A stretch of 52,736 bases of DNA, from contig JBLIRK010000020.1 of NCBI GenBank assembly GCA_048569615.1, forward strand, positions 1 through 52,736, given 5' to 3'. The notes beneath the pieces are model-generated. The model did not search any database. It saw only the letters and a program-made list of their open reading frames with translations, and was not told where the DNA came from. Below, one piece after another: positions 43,163 through 51,508 of this stretch. Every line of letters starts with the position of its first letter. Positions within the stretch are counted from its first letter, which is position 1. A program made the translations under genes and the position numbers. Source of the DNA: JAYEPK01 sp048569615 (GTDB taxonomy: Archaea; Thermoplasmatota; Penumbrarchaeia; Penumbrarchaeales; Penumbrarchaeaceae).

Positions 43163-45823
43163 TCAATCCTCACCGTAGGGGGCCTCTTCCTTCTGCACCT
43201 TGACCTCTCCCTTTATCTTCAGGTACCTGGTCTCCTTGTAATCAAGGACGTCCTGGAGGACGGTCTGGACATCGTCCGCCTGGAGAACGATTATATCTCC
43301 CTTCTGCCCCATATCCAGGGCTGCCTGTGTCGCTTCCCTGCCGTCGAATATCATGGAGATGCTCTCCTCCTTCAACCCGCCTTTGAGGAGGCCCTCCTTC
43401 ACGAGGTCCGCGACCTCTCCGAGAGGTCTGCCCCTCGGATCAGTGTCCGCCACTATGACATGGTCGTAGTACTGGGCAAGGGTCTCGCCGTACTCCATTA
43501 TATCCTCGTCCATTCTGTTGCCGGTCCCCGAAGCCATCCTTATCTTTCTGCCGGGTGCAAGGTGCGGCAGGAGCTCCCCGGTAGCCTTGATGGCTCCCAT
43601 GTTATGGCCGAAGTCAACAATGACCTTGAATTCGTCTATGTCTATGACGTTCATCCTTCCCGGGGAGAGTCCGATGGAGGGGGAGAAGCTCACAAGTCCG
43701 GCCCTGATCTGCTTCTCGTTCAATCCCATTGCCGAGGCTGCCGCAACGGCCGCCATTGCGTTCTGTATGTTGAACTTGGCCTTCCCGCTGTAGGTTATCG
43801 GGACCTCCACGACCTTGGCGATGGAGGAGGTCCATCCTCCCTTCTGGATTATTATTGAATCGTCCTTGACGGTGACGTTCATGTTGCCCTGCTTCAGGTT
43901 CTCCTTGAGTGCGGGATTCTCGGGATCCATGGAGAACAATATCGCCTTCCCCTTTGTCCTGTCCTTGTATTCCAAAACGAGAGGATCATCGGCGTTGAGA
44001 ACGGCATGACCCGTTTCCTTCACTGTCTCGATGATGATCCCCTTCAGCCTTGCGAGGTCCTCAAGCGTATTTATGCCGCCTTCACCCAGATGGTCGGTCG
44101 AAACGTTGAGGAGGACGCCAACGTCGCTTTCATCGAACCCGAGACCCCTCCTCAGAATCCCGCCCCTGGCTACCTCGAGCACTGCATGGTCGATGGTGGA
44201 ATCCATAAGGACCACCTTCGCCCCGCCGGGACCGCTGTAATCACCCTCGAGTATCGGGGTGTTGTTTATAACCACAGCATCCGTCGATGTCATACCCACC
44301 CTACCGCCGTTAAGCTCCAGGATGTGGGATATCAGCCTGACGGTGGTTGTCTTGCCGTTGGTTCCCGTGACGGCGATTATCGGTATCTGGTAATCCGCCC
44401 CCGGCGGAAACAGCATGTCCACAACGTTCTTCGCGATGTTCCTGGGCTTTCCCTCGGACGGGCTCAGGTGCATCCTGAAACCCGGTGCGGCATTCACTTC
44501 TATGATCCCGGAGCACTCGGGATCCAGAGGGGTTCTGAGGTCCTGGGCTATCAGGTCTATACCCATCACGTTCAGGCCGATAATCTGGGATATGCGCTCA
44601 GCCATGGACCGAACCATGGGATGCACGTCTTCCGTCACGTCCACCGCCCTTCCGCCTGCGCTGAGGTTCGCTGTCGTTTTAATGTATAGGCGCTCACCCT
44701 CGGGAAGTACGCTGTCCAGTGTCAGGTTCTTCATCCTGAGCAGGCGCTCGGTCATGTAATCCACCTTGACCCTGGTGAGGTTCTTCTCATGGCCGAAGCC
44801 TCTCTCCGGGTCCTTGTTGAGCTCATCGATGAGCCCCTGGACCGTGGTCCTCCCATCCCCGGTGATGTAGGGGGGCTCCCTCATTGCTGCGGCGGCCAGC
44901 TTCCCGTCGATGACGAGCATCCTGAAATCGAAACCCTGGAGGTATTTTTCCACGAGAACCGTCCTGTAGACCTTCGACGCGTTCTCGAAGGCGATCTCCA
45001 GCTCCTCCGGGGTCCGGACATTTGTTGTTATACCCCTGCCGTGATTGCCGATGAGTGGTTTGACTGCCACAGGATATCCTATCCTCTTCGCCATCCTGAT
45101 TGCGTCATCCAGGTCCCTGACCGAATATCCCTTTGGGACCGGAATGCCCATGCTCGAAAGTATCTCCTTGGTCCTCTCCTTGTCGTCTGCGATCTCGACA
45201 CCAATCGCCGAGGTGTTATCTATCATGGTGGCCTGGATCCTTCTCTGGTGCACGCCGTAGCCCAGCTGGACGTAGCTCTCCCTGTTCAACCTTATTATCG
45301 GGATCCCCCTGACCTTCGCCTCATTGACGATCGCCTGGGTCGAAGGGCCGAAGAGGTTCTTCTCCCTCTTTTCCTTCAGGTCGTATATCATGGGCCTGAG
45401 GTCGACCGATCGATAGTTGAATAGGTCCTCAACTATCTGTACCGCATACCTTCCAGCCTGGATCCCCACTTCCTCGTCCCGGTACCGGTAAACGACATCA
45501 TAGACGCCTTTCTCCTTCGTATCGTAGGTCTTTCCGAAGCCGACCTCTGTCTTTGCCAGGCACTGGAGCTCTATTGCGACATGCTCTACTACATGGCCCG
45601 CCCAGGTCCCTTCCTCCACCCTCTCGAAGAAGCCGCCCATCCTTTCCTTGGAGCAGCGATGCTCCATCAATGAAGGTATGAGCTCCTCAAGGCGCTCCCT
45701 GAATCCGGCGACCTTGTCGGTGGGTTTGTTCTCCAGGCCCCCTATGTCCAATCTCATGAAGATGGTCGGGTACCGGCTGTAGTAATTGGGTCCTCTAAGG
45801 GCCCTTATCTCGCGGATCTCCAT
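43163..45823 (-). CDS. cphA: cyanophycin synthetase
   Basis: An 886-residue enzyme that builds cyanophycin: it adds Asp to a poly-Asp backbone and Arg to each Asp side chain, with ATP. The N-terminal domain starts EIREIRALRGPNYYSRYP and has HRCSKERMGGFF and HVVEHVAIELQ, typical of CphA. An ATP-grasp domain follows (VKPLIGNHGRGITTNV near 255-270), then a Mur-ligase-like domain with P-loop VTGTNGKTTT (about 485-494) and EVARGGILRRGLGFD, DVGVLLNVSTDHLGEGGI. Length fits CphA1 (about 870-900). ATG 45823 is chosen; it is 16 bases after the cphB stop behind GGGGATGACG, and the homology begins at once. An upstream in-frame extension would overlap cphB. Confidence 0.95.
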   Translation of the reverse strand: MEIREIRALRGPNYYSRYPTIFMRLDIGGLENKPTDKVAGFRERLEELIPSLMEHRCSKERMGGFFERVEEGTWAGHVVEHVAIELQCLAKTEVGFGKTYDTKEKGVYDVVYRYRDEEVGIQAGRYAVQIVEDLFNYRSVDLRPMIYDLKEKREKNLFGPSTQAIVNEAKVRGIPIIRLNRESYVQLGYGVHQRRIQATMIDNTSAIGVEIADDKERTKEILSSMGIPVPKGYSVRDLDDAIRMAKRIGYPVAVKPLIGNHGRGITTNVRTPEELEIAFENASKVYRTVLVEKYLQGFDFRMLVIDGKLAAAAMREPPYITGDGRTTVQGLIDELNKDPERGFGHEKNLTRVKVDYMTERLLRMKNLTLDSVLPEGERLYIKTTANLSAGGRAVDVTEDVHPMVRSMAERISQIIGLNVMGIDLIAQDLRTPLDPECSGIIEVNAAPGFRMHLSPSEGKPRNIAKNVVDMLFPPGADYQIPIIAVTGTNGKTTTVRLISHILELNGGRVGMTSTDAVVINNTPILEGDYSGPGGAKVVLMDSTIDHAVLEVARGGILRRGLGFDESDVGVLLNVSTDHLGEGGINTLEDLARLKGIIIETVKETGHAVLNADDPLVLEYKDRTKGKAILFSMDPENPALKENLKQGNMNVTVKDDSIIIQKGGWTSSIAKVVEVPITYSGKAKFNIQNAMAAVAAASAMGLNEKQIRAGLVSFSPSIGLSPGRMNVIDIDEFKVIVDFGHNMGAIKATGELLPHLAPGRKIRMASGTGNRMDEDIMEYGETLAQYYDHVIVADTDPRGRPLGEVADLVKEGLLKGGLKEESISMIFDGREATQAALDMGQKGDIIVLQADDVQTVLQDVLDYKETRYLKIKGEVKVQKEEAPYGED

Positions 45824-45839
45824 ATCGTCATCCCCTATC

Positions 45840-46724
45840 TCATTGGCAGGCCAGGTCGAGACATTCAATGTCCTCGGGTTTGAGGTACTTCCTCTGTTTT
45901 AGGTCATACCCGAAACCTTTCACTATCGTGTGGACCCGGATGTTCTCTATGGCAATTGCCTCGCCCTCAGAGACATCTGTTATATTAGTGTATCGCAGGT
46001 CCTGTCCGTCGAAGATGACCACGAGCCCGCTTCCAATGGCTTTCACGTAGCGGTTGTCCTCAATTACAACACCCGTGTCCTCCCCTAGTCCGAGCCCTAC
46101 ATGGCCGGGATTGGAGCATATTATCTGCATCAGCCTGCTGAAACGCCCTCTTTTAATGAAGTGGCTGTCGATTATCACACTGTCGATGAGGCCGATCCCT
46201 GCGGTCATGTGGACGGTCCCCTTGAGGAGAGCTTCAGTAGCGGTGCCTCCGTAGATCATGGCCTCGGGCATGGCAGCGGCACCGGCGCTGGTCCCGGCGA
46301 TTATGACCTTCTCGTTGAAGTACCTCCTCCGTACCTCGGCGAGTACTGGGGAGCCGCCCAGGATGGTGGTTATGCGGAGCTGGTCGCCGCCGCTGAAGAA
46401 GATGATGTCGGCCTCCTGAAGCCGTCTAAGGAGAGCCGGATCGTGGGCTTCCTCCCGGCTCTTGATGTTCATGACACCGAGCCGGCAGCCGTTGATCATG
46501 GCGAAGGCCTTCCGGTACATGTCGGCGACCTCTCCTGGAACCTCGGACGCCGTGGTTATCAGTTCGACCTTGACAGGGGAGCCGTGCTCCTTCTTCACGA
46601 GGGAGACCGTGCTCCGGAGGATGAAGAGGTCCTGCTCCTTGTCCTCGTTGCCACCGACAGCAACGAGGAGGCCCTTGGGCGTCTTTCGGCTGGAGGTGCT
46701 CCTGTGCTTGTGGGCTATGACCAT
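45840..46724 (-). CDS. cphB: cyanophycinase
   Basis: A 294-residue serine exopeptidase (family S51) that cleaves cyanophycin to beta-Asp-Arg dipeptides. The nucleophile is Ser146 in IIAGTSAGAAAMPE, His187 lies in DSHFIKRGRFSR and Glu214 in GLGEDTG. The spacing Ser-His-Glu (41 and 27) is nearly that of the known Synechocystis triad (Ser132, His174, Glu201). FFSGGDQLR at 110-118 is the family glycine loop. ATG 46724 lies 27 bases after a strong TATA box, so the operon is probably leaderless. No signal peptide, so it acts inside the cell, as expected for storage granules. First gene of cphB-cphA-M20. Confidence 0.95.
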   Translation of the reverse strand: MVIAHKHRSTSSRKTPKGLLVAVGGNEDKEQDLFILRSTVSLVKKEHGSPVKVELITTASEVPGEVADMYRKAFAMINGCRLGVMNIKSREEAHDPALLRRLQEADIIFFSGGDQLRITTILGGSPVLAEVRRRYFNEKVIIAGTSAGAAAMPEAMIYGGTATEALLKGTVHMTAGIGLIDSVIIDSHFIKRGRFSRLMQIICSNPGHVGLGLGEDTGVVIEDNRYVKAIGSGLVVIFDGQDLRYTNITDVSEGEAIAIENIRVHTIVKGFGYDLKQRKYLKPEDIECLDLACQ

Positions 46725-47023
46725 CGGGATTTCCTGAACTGAGATTAATATATAAATTGATGGATGGAGGGGCAGGATATTTCAATGATATTTGAGAATA
46801 CGAAAACGACTATACATTTCGGTAAATATAGATAGCTATATAAAAAATAAAGAAAGGCTCCCAATCTTTTATTTATATACTAGCTGGAATAAGAAGGATC
46901 CGTGACCACATCATGAATGGGATATACTATCAAGAAATTTGAAAATATTTGGATATAAGCATCGCAGGGGGGGAAAGCTCCGAAACAAGAATCTACTACC
47001 TCAGAAAAATGGAGAGCTGGGAA
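46725..47023. other. AT-rich divergent control region between cphB and integrin-like gene
   Basis: These 299 bases are much richer in A and T than the coding DNA. They hold the cphB TATA box and, for the plus gene, candidates at 46866-46876 (CTTTTATTTAT run) and near 46940-46948 (AAAATATT); CTATATAAAAAATAAAG at about 46836-46852 may serve either. No gene or RNA is recognised. The plus-gene leader would be about 50-125 bases. Confidence 0.45.
46745..46756 (-). promoter_or_regulatory. TATA box of the cyanophycin operon
   Basis: TTTATATATTAA on the minus strand, centred 27 bases before the cphB ATG. The match to the archaeal TATA consensus is the best in the window. Confidence 0.7.
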
Positions 47024-50000
47024 ATGAGGATCCGGAAACGAAATGCGGAAAAGACACTGTACACCACCGTGATCTTGTTTTTATTTATCGTACCTTTTTT
47101 AAAATGCGATATTTCCGGCGGGGCTTTCCCTCCAATATATTCCCTTAGCTCTCCGCTCTCTGATTCCACGGCTTCCTTCTGGGGTGAAGGCCAAGGGGAT
47201 AGGACAGGGACAACCATTTCGGGAGCCGGGGACGTCAACGGGGACGGATATGATGATTTCCTTATCGGGACTTTTCAAAATGACGACGGCGGTGTCCTTG
47301 CCGGGAAGACATACCTGATATTGGGAGGATCTTCCGGATGGATGATGGATTCATCTCTTTCCGATGCCAACGCTTCTTTTATCGGAGAGGATGTCGATGA
47401 CAAATCCGGTTTCTCCGTCGCAGGAGCGGGGGATGTGAACGGGGACGGATACGATGATATCATCATCGGCGCCCCGGGAGATGAAGGCGGCGGCTTGATA
47501 TCCGGTCAAACGTACATGATCTTCGGCCGGGAGGCCGGATGGAGCCCTGATATCGACCTATCCATGGCAAATGCCTCATACATCGGGGAGGAGCTCTACG
47601 ACGGTTCGGGAAGCTCCGTTTCTGGAGCGGGGGATGTGAACGGGGACGGATACGATGACTTCCTAATAGGCAGTTCCCAGAACGATGAGTTTGGAAGTGC
47701 GTCCGGACAGACCTACCTTATACTAGGAAGATCCGGGGGATGGTCGATGGATCTGGACCTCTCGGAAGCCAACGCTTCATTCCACGGTGAAAATGCGGAT
47801 GATTATTCGGGGTCTGATGTTGCCGGTGCAGGAGATGTGAACGGGGACGGATACGATGACTTCCTTATCGGGGCCTGGGCCAATAATGAAGGGGGCCATC
47901 CTTATTCGGGCAAGACATATCTTTTCCTGGGGAAACCTTCGGGATGGGAAATGGATACTAACCTATCGAAAGCCGATGCTTCCTTCGTGGGGGAGAATGC
48001 TTGGGATCGGTCAGGATATTGCATAGCGGGAGCGGGTGACCTGAACGGGGATGGATTTGATGACATCATAATCGGAGCTTATTCGAATGGAGAGGGGGGA
48101 AAGAATTCCGGCCAAACCTACGTTATTTTCGGCAGGTCTTCCGGCTGGACGCGTGATATGGACCTTTCCGAGGCGGATGCCTCATTCATTGGTGAAGAGG
48201 CGGACGATCAATCCGGTTATTCCATTTCCGGTGCGGGGGATGTGAACGATGACGGCAGGGACGACTTGATAATAGGCGCAAGAGGGAGCGATCGCAGTGG
48301 ATCGGAAGCGGGCCAGACATATCTTATCCTTGGCAGGGCAAGGGGATGGATCATGGACCTCGATCTATCCTTCGCTGATGCATCCTTCACCGGGGAAGCT
48401 GCCTTTGATGAATCGGGATCGACCGTATCAGGTGCGGGGGATGTGAACGGGGATGGAAAGGATGAAGTGATCATCGGGGCTCCACTTTCCGGTCCCGCAT
48501 CATCATCGGAAGGGCAGACCTACCTTCTGTGCATCGGCCAACTAGAGACGGCTCACCCGCCCATGATAACCACCTCGGATGTGTCGATTTGCCTTGAGGA
48601 TGAGTTGTACAAGGTCGAATATCATGCCTTTGACATCGATACGGAAGATGAGAACCTCACCTGGGATATGATCACAAACGGCCGGTGGCTCTCTTTGGAT
48701 CCTGCTTCGCGCATATTGGAAGGGAGCCCTGAAAACGATGATGTCGGAACGTATTGGGTGAATATTTCAGTCTCCGATGATGTTGGTGGATCCGATTGGA
48801 CGAACTTCTCCCTGGAAGTCCGGAACGTGAACGATGATCCGGTGATAATTGGCGATAATATAGAAACCGCCTTGGAGGATGAGCAATACAGGACAACCTA
48901 TGAAGGAGCGGACATCGATCCCACCAATGATTCCCTGCAATGGTCGTTTGCCACCGATGCCTCTTGGCTTCGATTCGACAATTCAAGCCTGGTCCTATCC
49001 GGCATACCGAAAAACGAAGATGTCGGTTCTTTTTTCGTCAACCTGACCTTGAAAGATGGGAACGGGGGATCCGATCGGAACAACTTCACACTTTGGGTCG
49101 AGAACGTCAATGATGCTCCAATAATAATTGGTGATGATCTGCCATCGGCCTCGGAGGATGAGGAATACGAGGTCACGTATTACAAGGAGGATGTCGACCC
49201 GTCCGGGGATGCATTGACATGGAATTTCGCAACAAATGCAAAATGGCTTGCTTTCAATGAGACCTCCGGAGACCTCTACGGGATCCCCGGAAATGATGAT
49301 GTCGGTTCATTTTTTATCAATCTGACCCTGGAAGACGGGAACGGGGGTTCGGATCGGAGAAACTTCACCCTCAAGGTCGAGAACGTCAATGACCCGCCCG
49401 AGATCCTGACAGAGGATATAACCATCATCCTCGAGGATGCAACTTACGTTGTCAACTACACAGCCATAGACATCGATCCGACAAAGGATCACCTCACCTG
49501 GAATTCCGAAACGAACGCCAAATGGCTGGACTTCGATGATTCAACGGGATGTCTTTCAGGATTACCAGGAAACGAAGAGGTCGGTTCATACACAGTGAAT
49601 ATCTCAGTTGAAGACGGGAACGGCGGGGTTGACTGGACCAACTTCACCCTTGAAGTGGAGAACCTGAACGATCCTCCCTCGATAATCACATCCGAAGTTA
49701 CCGAAACCTGGGTGGGAGAACAGTACCTGGTCCAATACCATGGAACGGACATGGACCCCACCGGGGATGTTCTCACGTGGCTCCTGGATACCGATGCCGA
49801 TTGGCTTTTCATGGGCCCTGCCAACGGAACCCTTTACGGACGATCAGAACATCCTGGGTCCTTTTTAGTAAACATCGCACTCGAGGATGGAAAAGGAGGT
49901 TCGGACCTAAGGTCATTCATCCTGAACGTATACGCTGTCGAGCCGGAGAGAAAATGGTTGAGGTTCATGGACGACATTGAGATCGGATCGGGAGTTCCTT

Positions 50001-50362
50001 TTACAATGGCCACGGTTTTAGAGGGAGCGGACCTCGGGCAGGACGTACTGTTCCGGGTGAGCTCCACACCTGCCTCCTCCATCACCATCGATGATCATAC
50101 GGGAGAGCTGTCATGGATGGAACCGGTCCCAGGTGTCTATCATGTGAACATTACGGCCCACAACGGGACATATTCGGAATGGGATGATCTCATCATCACC
50201 GTGAACGGATCAACATCCCATGGGGATCCGCCCCAGAGGCAGTCCGAGGGCATTGGATTTTTCGCCATGATCATCCTGGGTGGAGCGGCAGCGGTCGTTG
50301 TTTCGATCTTTATTGCATTTCTTCTGATAAGGTCCAGACGAAGAAGGATGGAAGAAGAATAG
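47024..50362 (+). CDS. surface protein: seven FG-GAP repeats and cadherin-like domains
   Basis: A 1112-residue exported, anchored protein. Signal sequence about 1-28 (basic RIRKRN then VILFLFIVPFL). Seven tandem FG-GAP repeats (about 50-490), each with a SGAGDVNGDGYDDFLIG-type calcium loop and a GQTYLIFGR strand, fit one seven-bladed integrin-alpha-like propeller. Five cadherin/He-PIG modules (about 505-980) repeat EDEQYRTTYEG, EDVGSFFVNL and WTNFTLEVENVNDPP. A final module and the membrane helix (about 1080-1103) end in a short RRRRMEEE tail. ATG 47024 with GGAG nine bases upstream gives a clean signal peptide; ATG 47009 or TTG 46949 are longer options. FG-GAP propellers bind calcium and carry adhesive roles in other proteins; the ligand here is unknown. 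Confidence 0.9.
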   Translation: MRIRKRNAEKTLYTTVILFLFIVPFLKCDISGGAFPPIYSLSSPLSDSTASFWGEGQGDRTGTTISGAGDVNGDGYDDFLIGTFQNDDGGVLAGKTYLILGGSSGWMMDSSLSDANASFIGEDVDDKSGFSVAGAGDVNGDGYDDIIIGAPGDEGGGLISGQTYMIFGREAGWSPDIDLSMANASYIGEELYDGSGSSVSGAGDVNGDGYDDFLIGSSQNDEFGSASGQTYLILGRSGGWSMDLDLSEANASFHGENADDYSGSDVAGAGDVNGDGYDDFLIGAWANNEGGHPYSGKTYLFLGKPSGWEMDTNLSKADASFVGENAWDRSGYCIAGAGDLNGDGFDDIIIGAYSNGEGGKNSGQTYVIFGRSSGWTRDMDLSEADASFIGEEADDQSGYSISGAGDVNDDGRDDLIIGARGSDRSGSEAGQTYLILGRARGWIMDLDLSFADASFTGEAAFDESGSTVSGAGDVNGDGKDEVIIGAPLSGPASSSEGQTYLLCIGQLETAHPPMITTSDVSICLEDELYKVEYHAFDIDTEDENLTWDMITNGRWLSLDPASRILEGSPENDDVGTYWVNISVSDDVGGSDWTNFSLEVRNVNDDPVIIGDNIETALEDEQYRTTYEGADIDPTNDSLQWSFATDASWLRFDNSSLVLSGIPKNEDVGSFFVNLTLKDGNGGSDRNNFTLWVENVNDAPIIIGDDLPSASEDEEYEVTYYKEDVDPSGDALTWNFATNAKWLAFNETSGDLYGIPGNDDVGSFFINLTLEDGNGGSDRRNFTLKVENVNDPPEILTEDITIILEDATYVVNYTAIDIDPTKDHLTWNSETNAKWLDFDDSTGCLSGLPGNEEVGSYTVNISVEDGNGGVDWTNFTLEVENLNDPPSIITSEVTETWVGEQYLVQYHGTDMDPTGDVLTWLLDTDADWLFMGPANGTLYGRSEHPGSFLVNIALEDGKGGSDLRSFILNVYAVEPERKWLRFMDDIEIGSGVPFTMATVLEGADLGQDVLFRVSSTPASSITIDDHTGELSWMEPVPGVYHVNITAHNGTYSEWDDLIITVNGSTSHGDPPQRQSEGIGFFAMIILGGAAAVVVSIFIAFLLIRSRRRRMEEE

Positions 50363-50401
50363 ATATGGGGACCCAATAAGATCGTAATCCGGGCGAGAGG
50401 C

Positions 50402-51403
50402 TTACCTGCCGGTCACGATGGGCCTTAGTCTTCTTCTTCTCTGGGACACTCCGACCCCTATTAGAATTAACACACCGCCAAGGATCTGCATTGCTGAGAG
50501 ATTCTCTCCCAAAACCAAGAATCCCATTGCCACCGAGAAGGCTGGCAGCATGAAGACGAAGAACATGATCCTTGAAAGCTCCCTGACCTTGACCAATCGG
50601 TACCAGAGGATGCTTGTCACTCCTGCTATTCCTACCGATATGAAGAGCATGGCCATCCATATCTCTAAACCTGCAGTTGTTAGCGGAAAGAAGGGATCCT
50701 CCAGGCCGATCAGTGCCGCAATGACAAGGACAGGAAGCAGCAGAATTGTCCCGAACGTGCTGTTCATCGCCGCGGCGATCGAAGGGCTCCCCCCTCTGTT
50801 CAGAAGGGACTTAAGGAAAAGGGCTGATACGGTATAAGAGAGCGCAACTATAAGGTTGAGAAATGCTCCCAATGTCTCCTCCGACCCTAGATCGAAACCT
50901 CCTTCGTTGTAGGTGGTCAGTATCACTATGCCGGGGACGGCCATCAATAAACCTGCTATCTTCCACGGACCGGGCTTCTCCTTCAGGACGACAAATGCCA
51001 GAAGTATCGTGAAAACTGGACCCACCCCCTGGATCAGCGATGTCAGGGAGGACGTGCTGTCCGGGTCCATCATATTCATCCCGAAGTTCTGAAGGACGTT
51101 GGGAATGACGTTGGAGAAAACGGCGAATCCCAGGACCATCAGGATGGCATATCGGCTCTTGGCACCGGCTCCGATGAACGACTTCAATCCCATACTCCTC
51201 GGATTCTTTCCGGTGATCCTCCTCCAGAACAGGATGACGAGGATGAGAAGGAATACCGCCGTTATCAGAGCCCGGAGGAATGCCATGGTTATGGACGGGA
51301 TCTCACGGAGGGCTATGACGATCCCAATGTAGGAGGAGCTGAAAAGGAACATCACGATGACAGCCATCAGGGTGACGGTCCTGTTCGACCTGACATCCTC
51401 CAT
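50402..51403 (-). CDS. EamA/DMT-family transporter
   Basis: A 333-residue membrane protein with ten predicted helices in two halves, each an EamA domain: the first begins SNRTVTLMAVIVMFLFSSSY, the second near GAFLNLIVALSYTVSALFL. EamA/DMT carriers export metabolites such as amino acids or nucleosides; the substrate is not visible. The tail RRRRLRPIVTGR is basic and inside. ATG 51403 follows GAGG, and a TATA-like TTTATCATATAA at 51419-51430 lies about 22 bases before it. Convergent with the integrin-like gene across 39 bases. Confidence 0.92.
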   Translation of the reverse strand: MEDVRSNRTVTLMAVIVMFLFSSSYIGIVIALREIPSITMAFLRALITAVFLLILVILFWRRITGKNPRSMGLKSFIGAGAKSRYAILMVLGFAVFSNVIPNVLQNFGMNMMDPDSTSSLTSLIQGVGPVFTILLAFVVLKEKPGPWKIAGLLMAVPGIVILTTYNEGGFDLGSEETLGAFLNLIVALSYTVSALFLKSLLNRGGSPSIAAAMNSTFGTILLLPVLVIAALIGLEDPFFPLTTAGLEIWMAMLFISVGIAGVTSILWYRLVKVRELSRIMFFVFMLPAFSVAMGFLVLGENLSAMQILGGVLILIGVGVSQRRRRLRPIVTGR

Positions 51404-51508
51404 GGTACCTCATGTCCATTATATGATAAAAGCTGGGAGGTCAAATGATGGTATTCGGGACCGGACAGGTGAAAGGGCCTTAGTTTCCCGGTCCGGTCCC
51501 TTCTTGGT

